From Nocardia sp. NRRL S-836 (GTDB taxonomy: Bacteria > Actinomycetota > Actinomycetes > Mycobacteriales > Pseudonocardiaceae): 64,000 bases of DNA. The position numbers and the translations under genes were made by a program. The stretch covers positions 62,001 through 126,000 of the forward strand of contig NZ_LGDY01000102.1 in NCBI RefSeq assembly GCF_001279525.1, in the 5' to 3' direction. Shown piece by piece: positions 55,891 to 64,000 of this stretch; the first letter of the stretch is position 1, and each line of letters begins with the position of its first letter. Below the pieces are notes generated by a model, which was not told the origin of the DNA, did not search any database, and saw only the letters and a program-made list of their open reading frames with translations.

Positions 55891-56908
55891 GACCACGGAG
55901 CTCACGGCGGCGGCACCGGCGGCGAACGCCACCGGCACCGGCAGGCGGATCGCGTTCGCCCGGCTGCGCGACCTGGCGCTGATCCCGGCGATCATCGTGA
56001 TCGCGGTGGTCGGCCAGCTGGTCAGCCCGGTGTTCCTGCGCGGCGACAACCTGGTCAACGTGCTGCAGACCATGTCGGAGATCGCGGTCCTGGTGCTGGC
56101 GCAGACGCTGGTGCTGATCGTGAAGAAGATGGACCTGTCGCTGGAGTCCACGGTCGGCCTCGCGCCCGGTGTCGCCGCCTGGCTCACCGTGCCGGTCGGC
56201 GCGGGCCACGGGCTGGGGCTGCTGCCCGGCGGCTGGTCGGTGCCGATCACGCTGGCGGTCGGTGTGCTCGTCGGCGTGGTCAACGCGTTGTTCATCATCC
56301 GGTTCGGGCTCAACGGCTTCATCGTGACGCTCGGCATGCTGATCGTGCTGCGCGGCGTCCTGACCGGCATCTCCGGCGGTCAGACGTTCTTCCGGCTGCC
56401 GGAGTCCATGCTGTACCTCGGCACGACCCAGTGGCTCGGCATGCCCGCGTCGGTGTGGCTGTGCCTGGCCCTGTTCGCCGCGGGCATCGTGGTGCTGGGC
56501 TTCACGAGCTTCGGCCGGTCGTTGTACGCGATCGGCGGCAACGTCGACGCGGCGAAGGCGGCGGGCATCCGCACGGACCGGGTGCTGTGGCTCGTCATCG
56601 TGACCGCGAGCCTGCTCGCGGCGCTCGCCGGTCTCCTGCTGTCCGGGCGGCTGGCCTCGGTCGCCTCCGCGCAGGGCAACGGGTACATCTTCACCGTGTT
56701 CGCCGCGGCCGTCATCGGCGGCATCAGCCTCAACGGCGGCAAGGGCACCATGTTCGGCGCCTTCACCGGCATCCTGCTGCTCTTCCTCATCCAGAACGTG
56801 CTCACGCTCGCCGGTGTCCCCGCCCAGTGGATCGGGGCGCTCAACGGCACCATCATCCTCATCGCGCTGGCGCTGTCGCGGGTCACCGGGGGCAAAGCCC
56901 AGGACTGA
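55883..56908 (+). CDS. CUT2 ABC importer permease
   Basis: A 341-residue BPD_transp_2 permease. MDLSLESTVGLAPGV, GRSLYAIGGNVDAAKAAGI and GGISLNGGKGTMFGA mark the family. It has about eight to ten hydrophobic segments. ATG 55883 lies 8 bp inside the ATPase 3' end with GGAAGGAG upstream. A single permease gene implies a homodimer. The adjacent GH95 alpha-L-fucosidase suggests L-fucose transport. Confidence 0.9.
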   Translation: MAETTELTAAAPAANATGTGRRIAFARLRDLALIPAIIVIAVVGQLVSPVFLRGDNLVNVLQTMSEIAVLVLAQTLVLIVKKMDLSLESTVGLAPGVAAWLTVPVGAGHGLGLLPGGWSVPITLAVGVLVGVVNALFIIRFGLNGFIVTLGMLIVLRGVLTGISGGQTFFRLPESMLYLGTTQWLGMPASVWLCLALFAAGIVVLGFTSFGRSLYAIGGNVDAAKAAGIRTDRVLWLVIVTASLLAALAGLLLSGRLASVASAQGNGYIFTVFAAAVIGGISLNGGKGTMFGAFTGILLLFLIQNVLTLAGVPAQWIGALNGTIILIALALSRVTGGKAQD

Positions 56909-56949
56909 CCCGCACGAGCACGACATCCGCACGGTACAAGGGAGTTCAC

Positions 56950-59814
56950 GTGACGGACCACCACCTCGACCGACGGCGCTTCCTCGCCGTCACGGCACTG
57001 GCGGCCGGCGCCGCGGCGTTACCCGGCGCCCGCTCGAACGCCGCGGTGCCTCCCCAGCTCACGGTGCCCGAGCGCGGCATCTTCGACACGAGCCCGGCCA
57101 CGTCCTGGACGGACGGGTTCCTCACCGGCAACGGCGAGTACGGCGCCGTGGTGCACGGCGGTCCCACCGCCGAGAAGGTGATCTTCAACCACCACCGGCT
57201 GGTGCTGCCGAACGGCACGCGCTCGGTCACTCCCCCGGTGCTGTCGGGCCGGCTGAACGCGGTGCGGGACAAGGCGCTCGCGGGTGACTACGCCGGCGCC
57301 AACCGGGACTTCGCCGCGGGCTGGTCGTTGCGGTGGACGCAGACCTACCACCCCGGCTACGAGCTGCGGATCACCACGCCCGGCCTGACCGTCGGCGACT
57401 ACGGCCGGGTCACCGACTTCCGCACCGGCGAGGTCGTCACCAGCTGGACCGACGGCGCCGGAACGTGGACCCGCAGGGTGTTCGTGTCCCGCGCCGACAA
57501 CGTGGTCGTGCACGAGCTCCTGCCCCCGCCCGGCCGCACGATCGACACCACTCTCAGCGTCAGCACCGCGCTGGACGGCGCACCGTCGAGCGTCCGGTAC
57601 GCCACCCTGACCACGATCTCCAACGGCTCCGGCTACCTGAACCTGCGCGGCACCTACCCGTCGGGGCAGGGCGCGTTCGGCTACGAGGGCGTCACCAGGG
57701 TCGTGGCCACCGGCGGCAGCACCACGGCGAACGGCGCCACGATCGTCGTGACCGGGGCGAGCAAGCTGGTGCTGCTCACCAAGCTCGACCGCTACGAGTC
57801 GCCGGCCGTGTGGGACGCCAGGCCGTTGCACGCGGCGCTGGCGGCGATCGGCACCGACTACCCGGCGCTGCGTTCCCGGCACACCGCCGTGCACACCGAG
57901 ATGTACGACCGGTCGCGGCTGGACCTGGGCGTGTCCGCGGCCGACCGGAAGCTGTCCACCAGCGAGCTGATCGCCCGCCAGAACGCCAACAGGGGCGTCA
58001 TCGACCTCGCGTTGCTGGAGCGGCTCTACGACAGCGGCCGCTACCTGTTCATCAGCTCCAGCGGTGTGCTGCCGCCCCGGCTCACCGGCATCTGGACCGG
58101 CACGTGGTCCGGTGCGTGGGCCGACGACTTCACCACCGACGCCAACGTCAACCTCCAGGTCGCCGGCGGCAACATCCTCGACACGACCGAGGCCATGCAG
58201 GGCTACTTCACCCTGGTGCTCGGGCAGCTGGCGCACTGGCGCACCAACGCCAGGAACCTCTACGGCGCACGTGGTTTCCTCGCGCCGACCCGCACCGACG
58301 GCGAGTACGGCCACATGCTGCACTTCGACGCAGGTTTCCCCGGCCACACGTGGACCGGTGGCGCCGACTGGCTGCTCTACCCGTTGCTGGAGCACTACGA
58401 GGTCACCGGCGACCAGGCGTTCCTGCGTGACCGGCTCGGGCCCGCGCTGATGGAGCTGGCCCTGTTCTACGAGGACTTCCTGACCCGCACCGACTCGAAC
58501 GGCAAGGTCGTCTTCGTGCCGTGCTTCTCGGTGGAGAACGCGCCCGGCAACACCGGCGTGCACCTGAGCATCAACGCCACCGGCGAGATCATGGCCGGCA
58601 AGCACGCGCTGCAGGCCGCGGTCTTCGCCGCGAACGCGCTCGGCGTGGAGCAGGGCGCGGGCCAGGGCGTGCAGCGCTGGAAGGCGTTGCTGGCCAGGAT
58701 GCCCGCCTACCGCACCAACAGCGACAACGCGCTCGCCGAGTGGTCGTGGCCGAGCCTCACCGACCAGTACTCCCACCGGCACGTGCAGCAGCTCTACGGC
58801 GCCTGGCCGTTGCACGAGATCAACCCCGAGGAGACACCGGACCTCGTCCGCACGGGCCTGCGCGCGCTGGAGGTCCGCGGCGACCAGAACATCTCCGCCC
58901 ACGGCAGCCTGCACCGCGCGCTGGCCGGCGCCCGGCTGAAGGACGGCGGCAAGGTCTACGACAACCTGCGCAAGATCATCGGCAACAACATGGTCTTCCG
59001 GTCGCTGATGACCTCCCACAACCCGAACCTCGACATCTACAACGCCGACGCCGCGAACGCGATCCCCGCTGTGCTGGCCGAGGCGCTGCTCTACTCGCGG
59101 CCCGGCGTGCTGGAGGTGCTGCCCGCGCTGCCCGGCCAGCTGACCAGGGGCACGATCACCGGTGTGCGGGCGCGCGGCCGGATCCGCGTGCACAGCCTCG
59201 GCTGGGACCTGACCGCCCGCACCGCCACGATGTCGGTCACCTCGGCCGTCGACCAGACCGTCACCCTGATCAGCCGCCGCGGCATGTCGGCGCTGACGAC
59301 CACCGCACCGGTCGCGCCGTCACCGCTCGGCCCGCACGCCCGGCAGGTCACGCTGGCCGCGGGGCAGCGCACGGACTTCGCGATCTCCTTGCAGAGCAGT
59401 TGGTTCCGGCTGGTCAACCGGCGCAGCGGCAAGGCGCTCGACGTGACCGGCGCGAGCACCGCCGACGGCGCCAAGGTCGTCCAGTGGACGTGGTCGGGCA
59501 GCACCAACCAGCAGTGGCAGCTGCAGCCCAACGCGGACGGCTCGTCCCGCCTCGTCGCACGGCACAGCGGCCGGGTGCTCACCGGTGCGGGCGGCTCAGC
59601 CCAGGGCGCCCAGCTCGAACAACGCGCCGACACCGGCAGCACCGACCAGTGGTGGAAGGTCGTCGACGCGGGCGGCGGGCACGTCCAGCTCGTCAACGTG
59701 CGCACCGGCTGGTGCGCGGACGTGGAGGGCGGTGCCCAGACCGACGGCGCCAAGGTGGTCCAGTGGCAGGCCAACGGCGCCGAGAACCAGCAGTGGCAGG
59801 TCGTCTGGGTCTGA
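56950..59814 (+). CDS. Secreted GH95-like alpha-L-fucosidase with ricin-type C-terminal domain
   Basis: A 954-residue protein. A Tat signal is visible (DRRRFLAVTALAAGAAALPG). The N-terminal beta domain has SWTDGFLTGNGEYGAVVHGG; the (alpha/alpha)6 barrel has TDANVNLQVAGGN (the N-x-N of GH95), GGADWLLYPLLEHYEVTGD and HRHVQQLYGAWPLHEINPEE. About residues 815-954 form a ricin B-type beta-trefoil with several QQWQ motifs. GH95 enzymes release alpha-1,2-linked L-fucose, for example from xyloglucan; L-galactose substrates are also known. AGGGAG precedes GTG 56950. It is last of the fucD-importer run. Confidence 0.88.
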   Translation: MTDHHLDRRRFLAVTALAAGAAALPGARSNAAVPPQLTVPERGIFDTSPATSWTDGFLTGNGEYGAVVHGGPTAEKVIFNHHRLVLPNGTRSVTPPVLSGRLNAVRDKALAGDYAGANRDFAAGWSLRWTQTYHPGYELRITTPGLTVGDYGRVTDFRTGEVVTSWTDGAGTWTRRVFVSRADNVVVHELLPPPGRTIDTTLSVSTALDGAPSSVRYATLTTISNGSGYLNLRGTYPSGQGAFGYEGVTRVVATGGSTTANGATIVVTGASKLVLLTKLDRYESPAVWDARPLHAALAAIGTDYPALRSRHTAVHTEMYDRSRLDLGVSAADRKLSTSELIARQNANRGVIDLALLERLYDSGRYLFISSSGVLPPRLTGIWTGTWSGAWADDFTTDANVNLQVAGGNILDTTEAMQGYFTLVLGQLAHWRTNARNLYGARGFLAPTRTDGEYGHMLHFDAGFPGHTWTGGADWLLYPLLEHYEVTGDQAFLRDRLGPALMELALFYEDFLTRTDSNGKVVFVPCFSVENAPGNTGVHLSINATGEIMAGKHALQAAVFAANALGVEQGAGQGVQRWKALLARMPAYRTNSDNALAEWSWPSLTDQYSHRHVQQLYGAWPLHEINPEETPDLVRTGLRALEVRGDQNISAHGSLHRALAGARLKDGGKVYDNLRKIIGNNMVFRSLMTSHNPNLDIYNADAANAIPAVLAEALLYSRPGVLEVLPALPGQLTRGTITGVRARGRIRVHSLGWDLTARTATMSVTSAVDQTVTLISRRGMSALTTTAPVAPSPLGPHARQVTLAAGQRTDFAISLQSSWFRLVNRRSGKALDVTGASTADGAKVVQWTWSGSTNQQWQLQPNADGSSRLVARHSGRVLTGAGGSAQGAQLEQRADTGSTDQWWKVVDAGGGHVQLVNVRTGWCADVEGGAQTDGAKVVQWQANGAENQQWQVVWV

Positions 59815-59829
59815 CCAGCCGGGCATGGG

Positions 59830-59863
59830 GTCATCGCGGCAGCCAGCCGGTCGCCGCGATGAC
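59830..59863 (+). terminator. Perfect 11-bp stem terminator after the GH95 gene
   Basis: GTCATCGCGGC (59830-59840) pairs with GCCGCGATGAC (59853-59863) over a 12-nt loop, 15 bp after the stop codon. Confidence 0.85.
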
Positions 59864-59958
59864 GTCACGCGCGATCGCGGCCCACGGCTGTGCGGAGACC
59901 TCCCCACCGGCCGTGGCCTGCCCACGCCGGCCCGTCCCCCGGCAAGCGGTGCCCCGGT

Positions 59959-61659
59959 TCAGGCACGGGCCCGGTTCTGGCCGACACCGCCGTTCTCGCC
60001 GAGCAGCAGGTACGCCGCCGCCGTCCACGTGTAGGCGCGGTCGCGCAGCCCCTCCCCCGTCAGCGCGTCGAAGTTCTCGGCGAACCCGGACTTCTCGCAC
60101 GTGGCCAGGAACCGGGCGCGCACCTGGTCGGCCAGCTCCACCGCGCCGCCGCGGCGCAGGCCGTCCTCGACCAGCACGGTGGCCGGTGCCCACACCGGTC
60201 CGCGCCAGTAGCCGTCCGGGTCGTACCACCGCGAGCCCGGCAGCTCGGTGGCGAGCCCGACGGACGTGAGGTGTTTGGCGACACCGTCGCAGAGGCCGGC
60301 GAAGACCTCGGGCGGCAGGTGCTCACCCAGCACGACGGGCATCAGGTCGAGCAGGCTCGCGCTGCGCCGCTTCGTCCCGCTCGTCACGCCCTGGCTGACG
60401 AAGCCGTTGCCCTGCCAGAGCTCGTCGAGCAGCACGGCCAGCAGCTCGTCCGCCAGCGCGGCCCAGCGGACCGGCGACTCGCCCACCTCGGCGGCGAGCA
60501 CGGCGAGCTCCTTGCACTGCAGCACCAGGAAAGCGGCCAGGTCGGGTGAGCGGACGAGGCGTTCCTCCAGGAACACCGTCGAGTTGTCCCAGCCGCTGTC
60601 GTTGCCGTGCTCGTAGTGCGGCAGGCGGCTGCCCGGCGCGCGGCGGTGGTCCAGCCAGAACGACGTCCACGCCGACAGCTGCCGGTACGCGGTGGCCACG
60701 TCCGGCAGCCCACCGGGGAGCCGGCGGCGCAGCAACGACAGCGCCCAGCCGTGCACGGGAGGTTTCACGAAGTTGCGCAGCACCTCGGAGTGCGTGACCG
60801 AGTCCGGCAGCGCGCCCTCGGCGTCCTGGTGGTCGAACACCACCTGGAACTGCTCCCAGGCCAGGTCCGGCGCGCCGCAGGCCAGTGCCAGCGCGGTGAA
60901 GCAGTGGTCCCAGCTCCACACCTTGTCCATCCAGTGCTTGGACATCAGCACCGCGGGCCGGCGCACGAACCCCGCCGGGCGCACGGTCGCCGACCAGAGC
61001 ACGTAACAGGCGAGCTCGGCGGCCGGCGTGCGGTCGTCGCGCCACGGTGCCACGGCGTCGGCGAACCGGGTGAACTCCGCGCGCACGGCCGTCACGTCGT
61101 CGGCGAACGCGGTGGTGGGCCGCGACACCGCGCGGGCCGTGCCCAGCTCCTCGACCACCAGCTCCCACGGCTCGCCCGCGCCCAGCACGACCGCGCGCCG
61201 GGCCGTGCCGAGCTCTTGGTCGCCGATCTGGCTCCACTGTCCGGACAGGACGGTCAGGCGCAGCCGGTGCCCGGTCTCGTAGGAGGTGAAGACGAGCCCG
61301 CCGGCCGGGTCGGCGAAGAAGTACGTGCCGGTGAACGGGGTCAGCGTCCGCTGCGTGGCGCTGAGCAGCAGGCCGGCGCCGGTGCCGGAGATCCGCAGCA
61401 CGTCCGGCGCCGAGTACACCGCGGTGACGAGCCCCTGCTCGGTGCGCCACGTCAACGTCGCCGGGTCCGCGGTCACCTCGGCCGCCACCGGCTTGCCGTT
61501 CAACACCGGCACGAGCGACAGCAACGGGTGCATGCCGTTGCGGTGCGAGACGAGGTGCACCTCCTCGGCGTAGGAGGCCAGCCCGATCACGGGCGAGAGG
61601 CCGAACCAGGCGCCGGAGCGGCTGAACGGGATCTCGCGCACGGAGAACTCGGTTGCCAC
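59959..61659 (-). CDS. Cytoplasmic GH63-like alpha-glycosidase
   Basis: A 566-residue protein without a signal peptide. An N-terminal beta domain precedes an (alpha/alpha)6 barrel with HWMDKVWSWDHCFTALALACG, DAEGALPDSV, GNDSGWDNSTVF, PDGYWRGPVWAPATVLV and a TYTWTAAAYLLL-like end (AYTWTAAAYLLL). These match GH63-type enzymes, which include mannosyl- and glucosylglycerate hydrolases and oligosaccharide glucosidases; substrate is unknown. GTG 61659 has AGAGGA upstream. It directly follows an ABC importer on the same strand, so it likely hydrolyses the imported glycoside. Confidence 0.83.
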   Translation of the reverse strand: MATEFSVREIPFSRSGAWFGLSPVIGLASYAEEVHLVSHRNGMHPLLSLVPVLNGKPVAAEVTADPATLTWRTEQGLVTAVYSAPDVLRISGTGAGLLLSATQRTLTPFTGTYFFADPAGGLVFTSYETGHRLRLTVLSGQWSQIGDQELGTARRAVVLGAGEPWELVVEELGTARAVSRPTTAFADDVTAVRAEFTRFADAVAPWRDDRTPAAELACYVLWSATVRPAGFVRRPAVLMSKHWMDKVWSWDHCFTALALACGAPDLAWEQFQVVFDHQDAEGALPDSVTHSEVLRNFVKPPVHGWALSLLRRRLPGGLPDVATAYRQLSAWTSFWLDHRRAPGSRLPHYEHGNDSGWDNSTVFLEERLVRSPDLAAFLVLQCKELAVLAAEVGESPVRWAALADELLAVLLDELWQGNGFVSQGVTSGTKRRSASLLDLMPVVLGEHLPPEVFAGLCDGVAKHLTSVGLATELPGSRWYDPDGYWRGPVWAPATVLVEDGLRRGGAVELADQVRARFLATCEKSGFAENFDALTGEGLRDRAYTWTAAAYLLLGENGGVGQNRARA

Positions 61660-61670
61660 GGGGGTTCCTC

Positions 61671-62483
61671 TCAGTCCTTCACGGCGCCGGAGGTCACCCC
61701 GGCGGCGACGTAGCGCTGGGCCACCACGAGCAGCACGGCGGCCGGCACCGACGCGACCACGGCGGTGGCCATGATCGAGTTCCACTCCTGGTTGTTGTTG
61801 CCGATGTAGCGGTAGATGCCGAGCGTCAGCGGTTGCAGCGCGCCACCGGAGTCGAGCGTGGCCGCGAACAGGAAGTCCGACCACGCCCACAGGAACGAGA
61901 ACAGCGCCGCGGTCACCACGCCGTTGCGGCTCGCGGGCAGCACGATCGAGACGAACGTGCGCCACGCTCCCGCGCCGTCGATGCGGGCGGCCTGCAGCAG
62001 CTCGTCCGGCACCGCGGCGATGAACGAGGTGAGGATCAGCACGGCGAACGGCACGGCCACGGTCGAGTCGGCGAAGACGAGGCCCCACACCGTGTTCGTG
62101 ATGCCCAGGCGCACGTAGACGCCGTAGAAGCCGAGCGCCATGATGATGCCGGGGATCATCTGCGCGACCAGCAGCACGAACCCGAGCACGCGCCGTCCGG
62201 CCGGCCACAGCTTCGCCAGCGCGTACGCGGCGGGCGCGGCCAGCAGCAGCGTGAGCCCGACGGTGCCGACCGCGACCAGCAGGCTCGTGCCGAAGTACGG
62301 CAGCTGCTCGCCCAGCACCCGTTCGTAGCCCTCCAGCGTGGGCGAGGACGGGAACAGGCTCGGTGGCGACCTGCGCATGTCGACCGCGGGCGTGAGCGAC
62401 ACGGTGACCATCCAGTAGACCGGGAACAGCATCACCGCGGTCAGCACGACGCCGACGGCCGTGCGCCAGGACCGGGCCCTCAT
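61671..62483 (-). CDS. CUT1 ABC importer permease, MalG-like
   Basis: A 270-residue permease. It begins WRTAVGVVLTAVMLFPVYWMVTVSL, has the EAA-type loop LLQAARIDGAGAWRTFVSIVLP and ends QRYVAAGVTSGAVKD. ATG 62483 overlaps the upstream permease stop (ATGA); the stop lies 11 bp before the GH63-like gene start. Part of a transporter without its own ATPase. Confidence 0.9.
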   Translation of the reverse strand: MRARSWRTAVGVVLTAVMLFPVYWMVTVSLTPAVDMRRSPPSLFPSSPTLEGYERVLGEQLPYFGTSLLVAVGTVGLTLLLAAPAAYALAKLWPAGRRVLGFVLLVAQMIPGIIMALGFYGVYVRLGITNTVWGLVFADSTVAVPFAVLILTSFIAAVPDELLQAARIDGAGAWRTFVSIVLPASRNGVVTAALFSFLWAWSDFLFAATLDSGGALQPLTLGIYRYIGNNNQEWNSIMATAVVASVPAAVLLVVAQRYVAAGVTSGAVKD

Positions 62484-63349
62484 CGGCGTTCCTGCACGCG
62501 GGCGTAGAGCAGCCCGGCGACCAGCGCGAACAGGATCAGGACGTTGCCGACCGCGGCGCTCGGCCCGAACCGGGGCAGCGCGTTGCCGAAGCCGAGCTCG
62601 TAGGACCAGGTGGCGAGCGTCGTGGACGTCCCGCTCGGCCCGCCCCTGGTCATGATCCAGATGAGGTCGAACACCTTGAGCGTGTAGACCAGCCCGAGCA
62701 GCAGCGTGATCGCCGAGACCGGGCGCAGCATGGGGAACGTGACGTGCCGGAACGTCTGCCAGCCGCTCGCACCGTCCAGTGAGGACGCCTCGTACACCTC
62801 GGGCGGGATGGTGCGCAGGCCGCTGTAGAGGACCACGAGGTTGAACGGCACGCCGATCCAGATGTTGGCGGCGGTGACCGACACCAGCGACCACGACGGC
62901 GAGGTCAGCCAGTTGACCCGGTCGGCGCCGAACGCCGCCAGCACCGCGTTGACCAGGCCGGACTCGCTGTTGAGCAGCCACGCCCACGTCGAGGCCGACA
63001 CGATCAGCGGCAGCAGCCAGGGCACCAGGAACAACGCGCGCAACGTCGCCGACAGCGGGAAGTCGCGGGCGAAGAACACCGCCAGCGCCAGCCCGATCGT
63101 GTACTGGAACACCAGCGACACGACCGTGAAGGCGACCGTGTTCAGCACCGCCGTGCGGAACGTCGGATCGGCGAACACCGCGGCGTAGTTCGCGAAGCCG
63201 ACGAACGGCGCACCGCCCTGGACGAACGTGCGCACGGTGGTGCCGCGCACGCTCAGCTCCACGTTGGTGTACAGGGGATACGCGTAGCAGACCAGCAGGT
63301 AGGCCACGAGCGGGGCCGCGAACGCCCAGGCGGCGAGCCGTGCGCGCAC
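62480..63349 (-). CDS. CUT1 ABC importer permease, MalF-like
   Basis: A 289-residue permease with six helices: AAWAFAAPLVAYLLVCYAYPL at the start and EAA-type loop YEASSLDGASGWQTFRHVTFP. GTG 63349 lies 2 bases after the stop of the binding-protein gene and is the first good start. The motif GGPSGTSTTLATWSYELGF is typical of MalF-type subunits. Confidence 0.9.
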   Translation of the reverse strand: MRARLAAWAFAAPLVAYLLVCYAYPLYTNVELSVRGTTVRTFVQGGAPFVGFANYAAVFADPTFRTAVLNTVAFTVVSLVFQYTIGLALAVFFARDFPLSATLRALFLVPWLLPLIVSASTWAWLLNSESGLVNAVLAAFGADRVNWLTSPSWSLVSVTAANIWIGVPFNLVVLYSGLRTIPPEVYEASSLDGASGWQTFRHVTFPMLRPVSAITLLLGLVYTLKVFDLIWIMTRGGPSGTSTTLATWSYELGFGNALPRFGPSAAVGNVLILFALVAGLLYARVQERR

Positions 63350-63351
63350 GG

Positions 63352-64000
63352 CTACTTCGCGGCGGCCGCGGCGGCCTGGGCGTCCTTCAGCGCGGCCTCC
63401 GGTGTCTTCGCACCGGTGAGCGCGGCCTGCACGGCACCCCACAGCGGCTGCGAGATCCGCGGGTAGCGGGTGCCGAGGTTGTCGCCGGTGCGGCCCTTGG
63501 CCTTGTTCACCGCCTCCACCCAGACCCGCAGCTCGGGCAACGCCGCCACCTGCTGTTGCTGCACCGACTGCACGGCGGAGACGTAGGTCAGCGCGGTGTC
63601 GGCCGCGAGCACCCGCTCGGGGCTGGTGAGACAGGCGGCGATCTGACCGGCCTTGGTCTCGGTGGCCTTGTCGGCCTGCACGGGCACGGTCACGAACTCG
63701 CCTCCCGTCGGCGCGGGCGCGGTGCCACCGGTGCGGCCGGGGATCGCGATCACGCCGTACTCGAAGCCGGTCTTCTTCGCGTTCTGCAGCTGCCAGGTGC
63801 CGTTCTCGGCGAACGCGTACTCGCCGGTGGCGAACTCCTGCCAGCTGGTGGTCTGCGTGTTGCCGATCACCGAGTTGGGCGCGAAACCCTGGTCCAGCCA
63901 CGACTTCCACAGCGCCAGCGCGCTCGCGGCCTGGCCGGAGCCCAGGTCGGTGAGCGCCGCGCCGGAGCCCCAGAACCACGGCAGGAACTGGAAGGTGCCC
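63352..64000 (-). CDS. CUT1 ABC importer solute-binding protein, C-terminal part (truncated by the window)
   Basis: The frame is open from the right edge of the window to TAG 63352-63354, about 215 codons. Visible are FLPWFWGSGAALTDLGSG, SWQEFATGEYAFAENGTWQL, GEFVTVPVQADKATE and the helical end PLWGAVQAALTGAKTPEAAL, then Ala-rich residues. This matches the C-terminal half of a MalE-like binding protein. The signal peptide and N-terminal domain lie beyond 64000. Internal ATG 63870 is not the start. Confidence 0.88.
   Translation of the reverse strand, partial: GTFQFLPWFWGSGAALTDLGSGQAASALALWKSWLDQGFAPNSVIGNTQTTSWQEFATGEYAFAENGTWQLQNAKKTGFEYGVIAIPGRTGGTAPAPTGGEFVTVPVQADKATETKAGQIAACLTSPERVLAADTALTYVSAVQSVQQQQVAALPELRVWVEAVNKAKGRTGDNLGTRYPRISQPLWGAVQAALTGAKTPEAALKDAQAAAAAAK

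Overview
The window is high-GC DNA with strong G/C bias at third codon positions, GTG starts, ATGA start-stop overlaps, lipobox sugar-binding proteins and perfect TGGGAGCGCTCCCA palindromes (the CebR operator of the streptomycete cellulose regulon). This points to a soil actinomycete that degrades plant polymers, perhaps a Pseudonocardiales or Streptomyces relative; the species cannot be named from sequence alone. No rRNA, tRNA, CRISPR array, prophage or insertion sequence was recognised.

Layout. 1-8857: an L-rhamnose operon (ABC importer, mutarotase, isomerase, fused aldolase-dehydrogenase, kinase), with a tandem-repeat mini-ORF wedged into the transporter genes. 9231-11838: two small secreted proteins and a VOC protein divergent from a WYL regulator. 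11819-28765: a cellulose/beta-glucan regulon. Four secreted multidomain glycoside hydrolases (GH5-X2-CBM46, GH9-CBM3-FN3-CBM3, a clan GH-A enzyme with CBM2, GH5-CBM2) surround cebE-cebF-cebG, a GH1 beta-glucosidase and two CebR paralogues; five perfect CebR palindromes precede the target units. 28822-30082: an FMN reductase/TetR pair.

30069-40587: a minus-strand run of ten genes, most joined by overlapping start and stop codons. It starts with a FadR-type regulator and continues with an SDR, an aldo/keto reductase, a FAH-family hydrolase and an L-fuconolactonase-like amidohydrolase (oxidative L-fucose catabolism). It then runs into larA, a glycerate kinase, larB, larC and larE, the nickel-pincer lactate racemase and its cofactor machinery. 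Plus-strand genes 40742-45374 add a CUT1 importer, an enolase-superfamily protein and a mutarotase. After two secreted beta-rich proteins and an AfsR-like regulator, 51048-59814 completes the fucose theme: FadR regulator, L-fuconate dehydratase, CUT2 importer and a secreted GH95 alpha-L-fucosidase with a ricin-type domain. 59959-64000 holds a cytoplasmic GH63-like glucosidase with a CUT1 importer that runs off the right edge.

How it fits together. Secreted GH5, GH9 and GH95 enzymes could open cellulose, beta-glucan and fucosylated xyloglucan. Cello-oligosaccharides enter through CebEFG and are cut by the GH1 enzyme. Rhamnose catabolism yields lactaldehyde, which the fused dehydrogenase can oxidise to L-lactate; the oxidative fucose route yields pyruvate plus L-lactate. 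A nickel-dependent lactate racemase in the same transcription unit is therefore metabolically coherent. The most unusual points are this fucose-Lar coupling, a roughly 280-residue repeat and His-Pro insertion between the two halves of LarC, a glycerate kinase wedged between larA and larB, and tandem-repeat growth at several loci.
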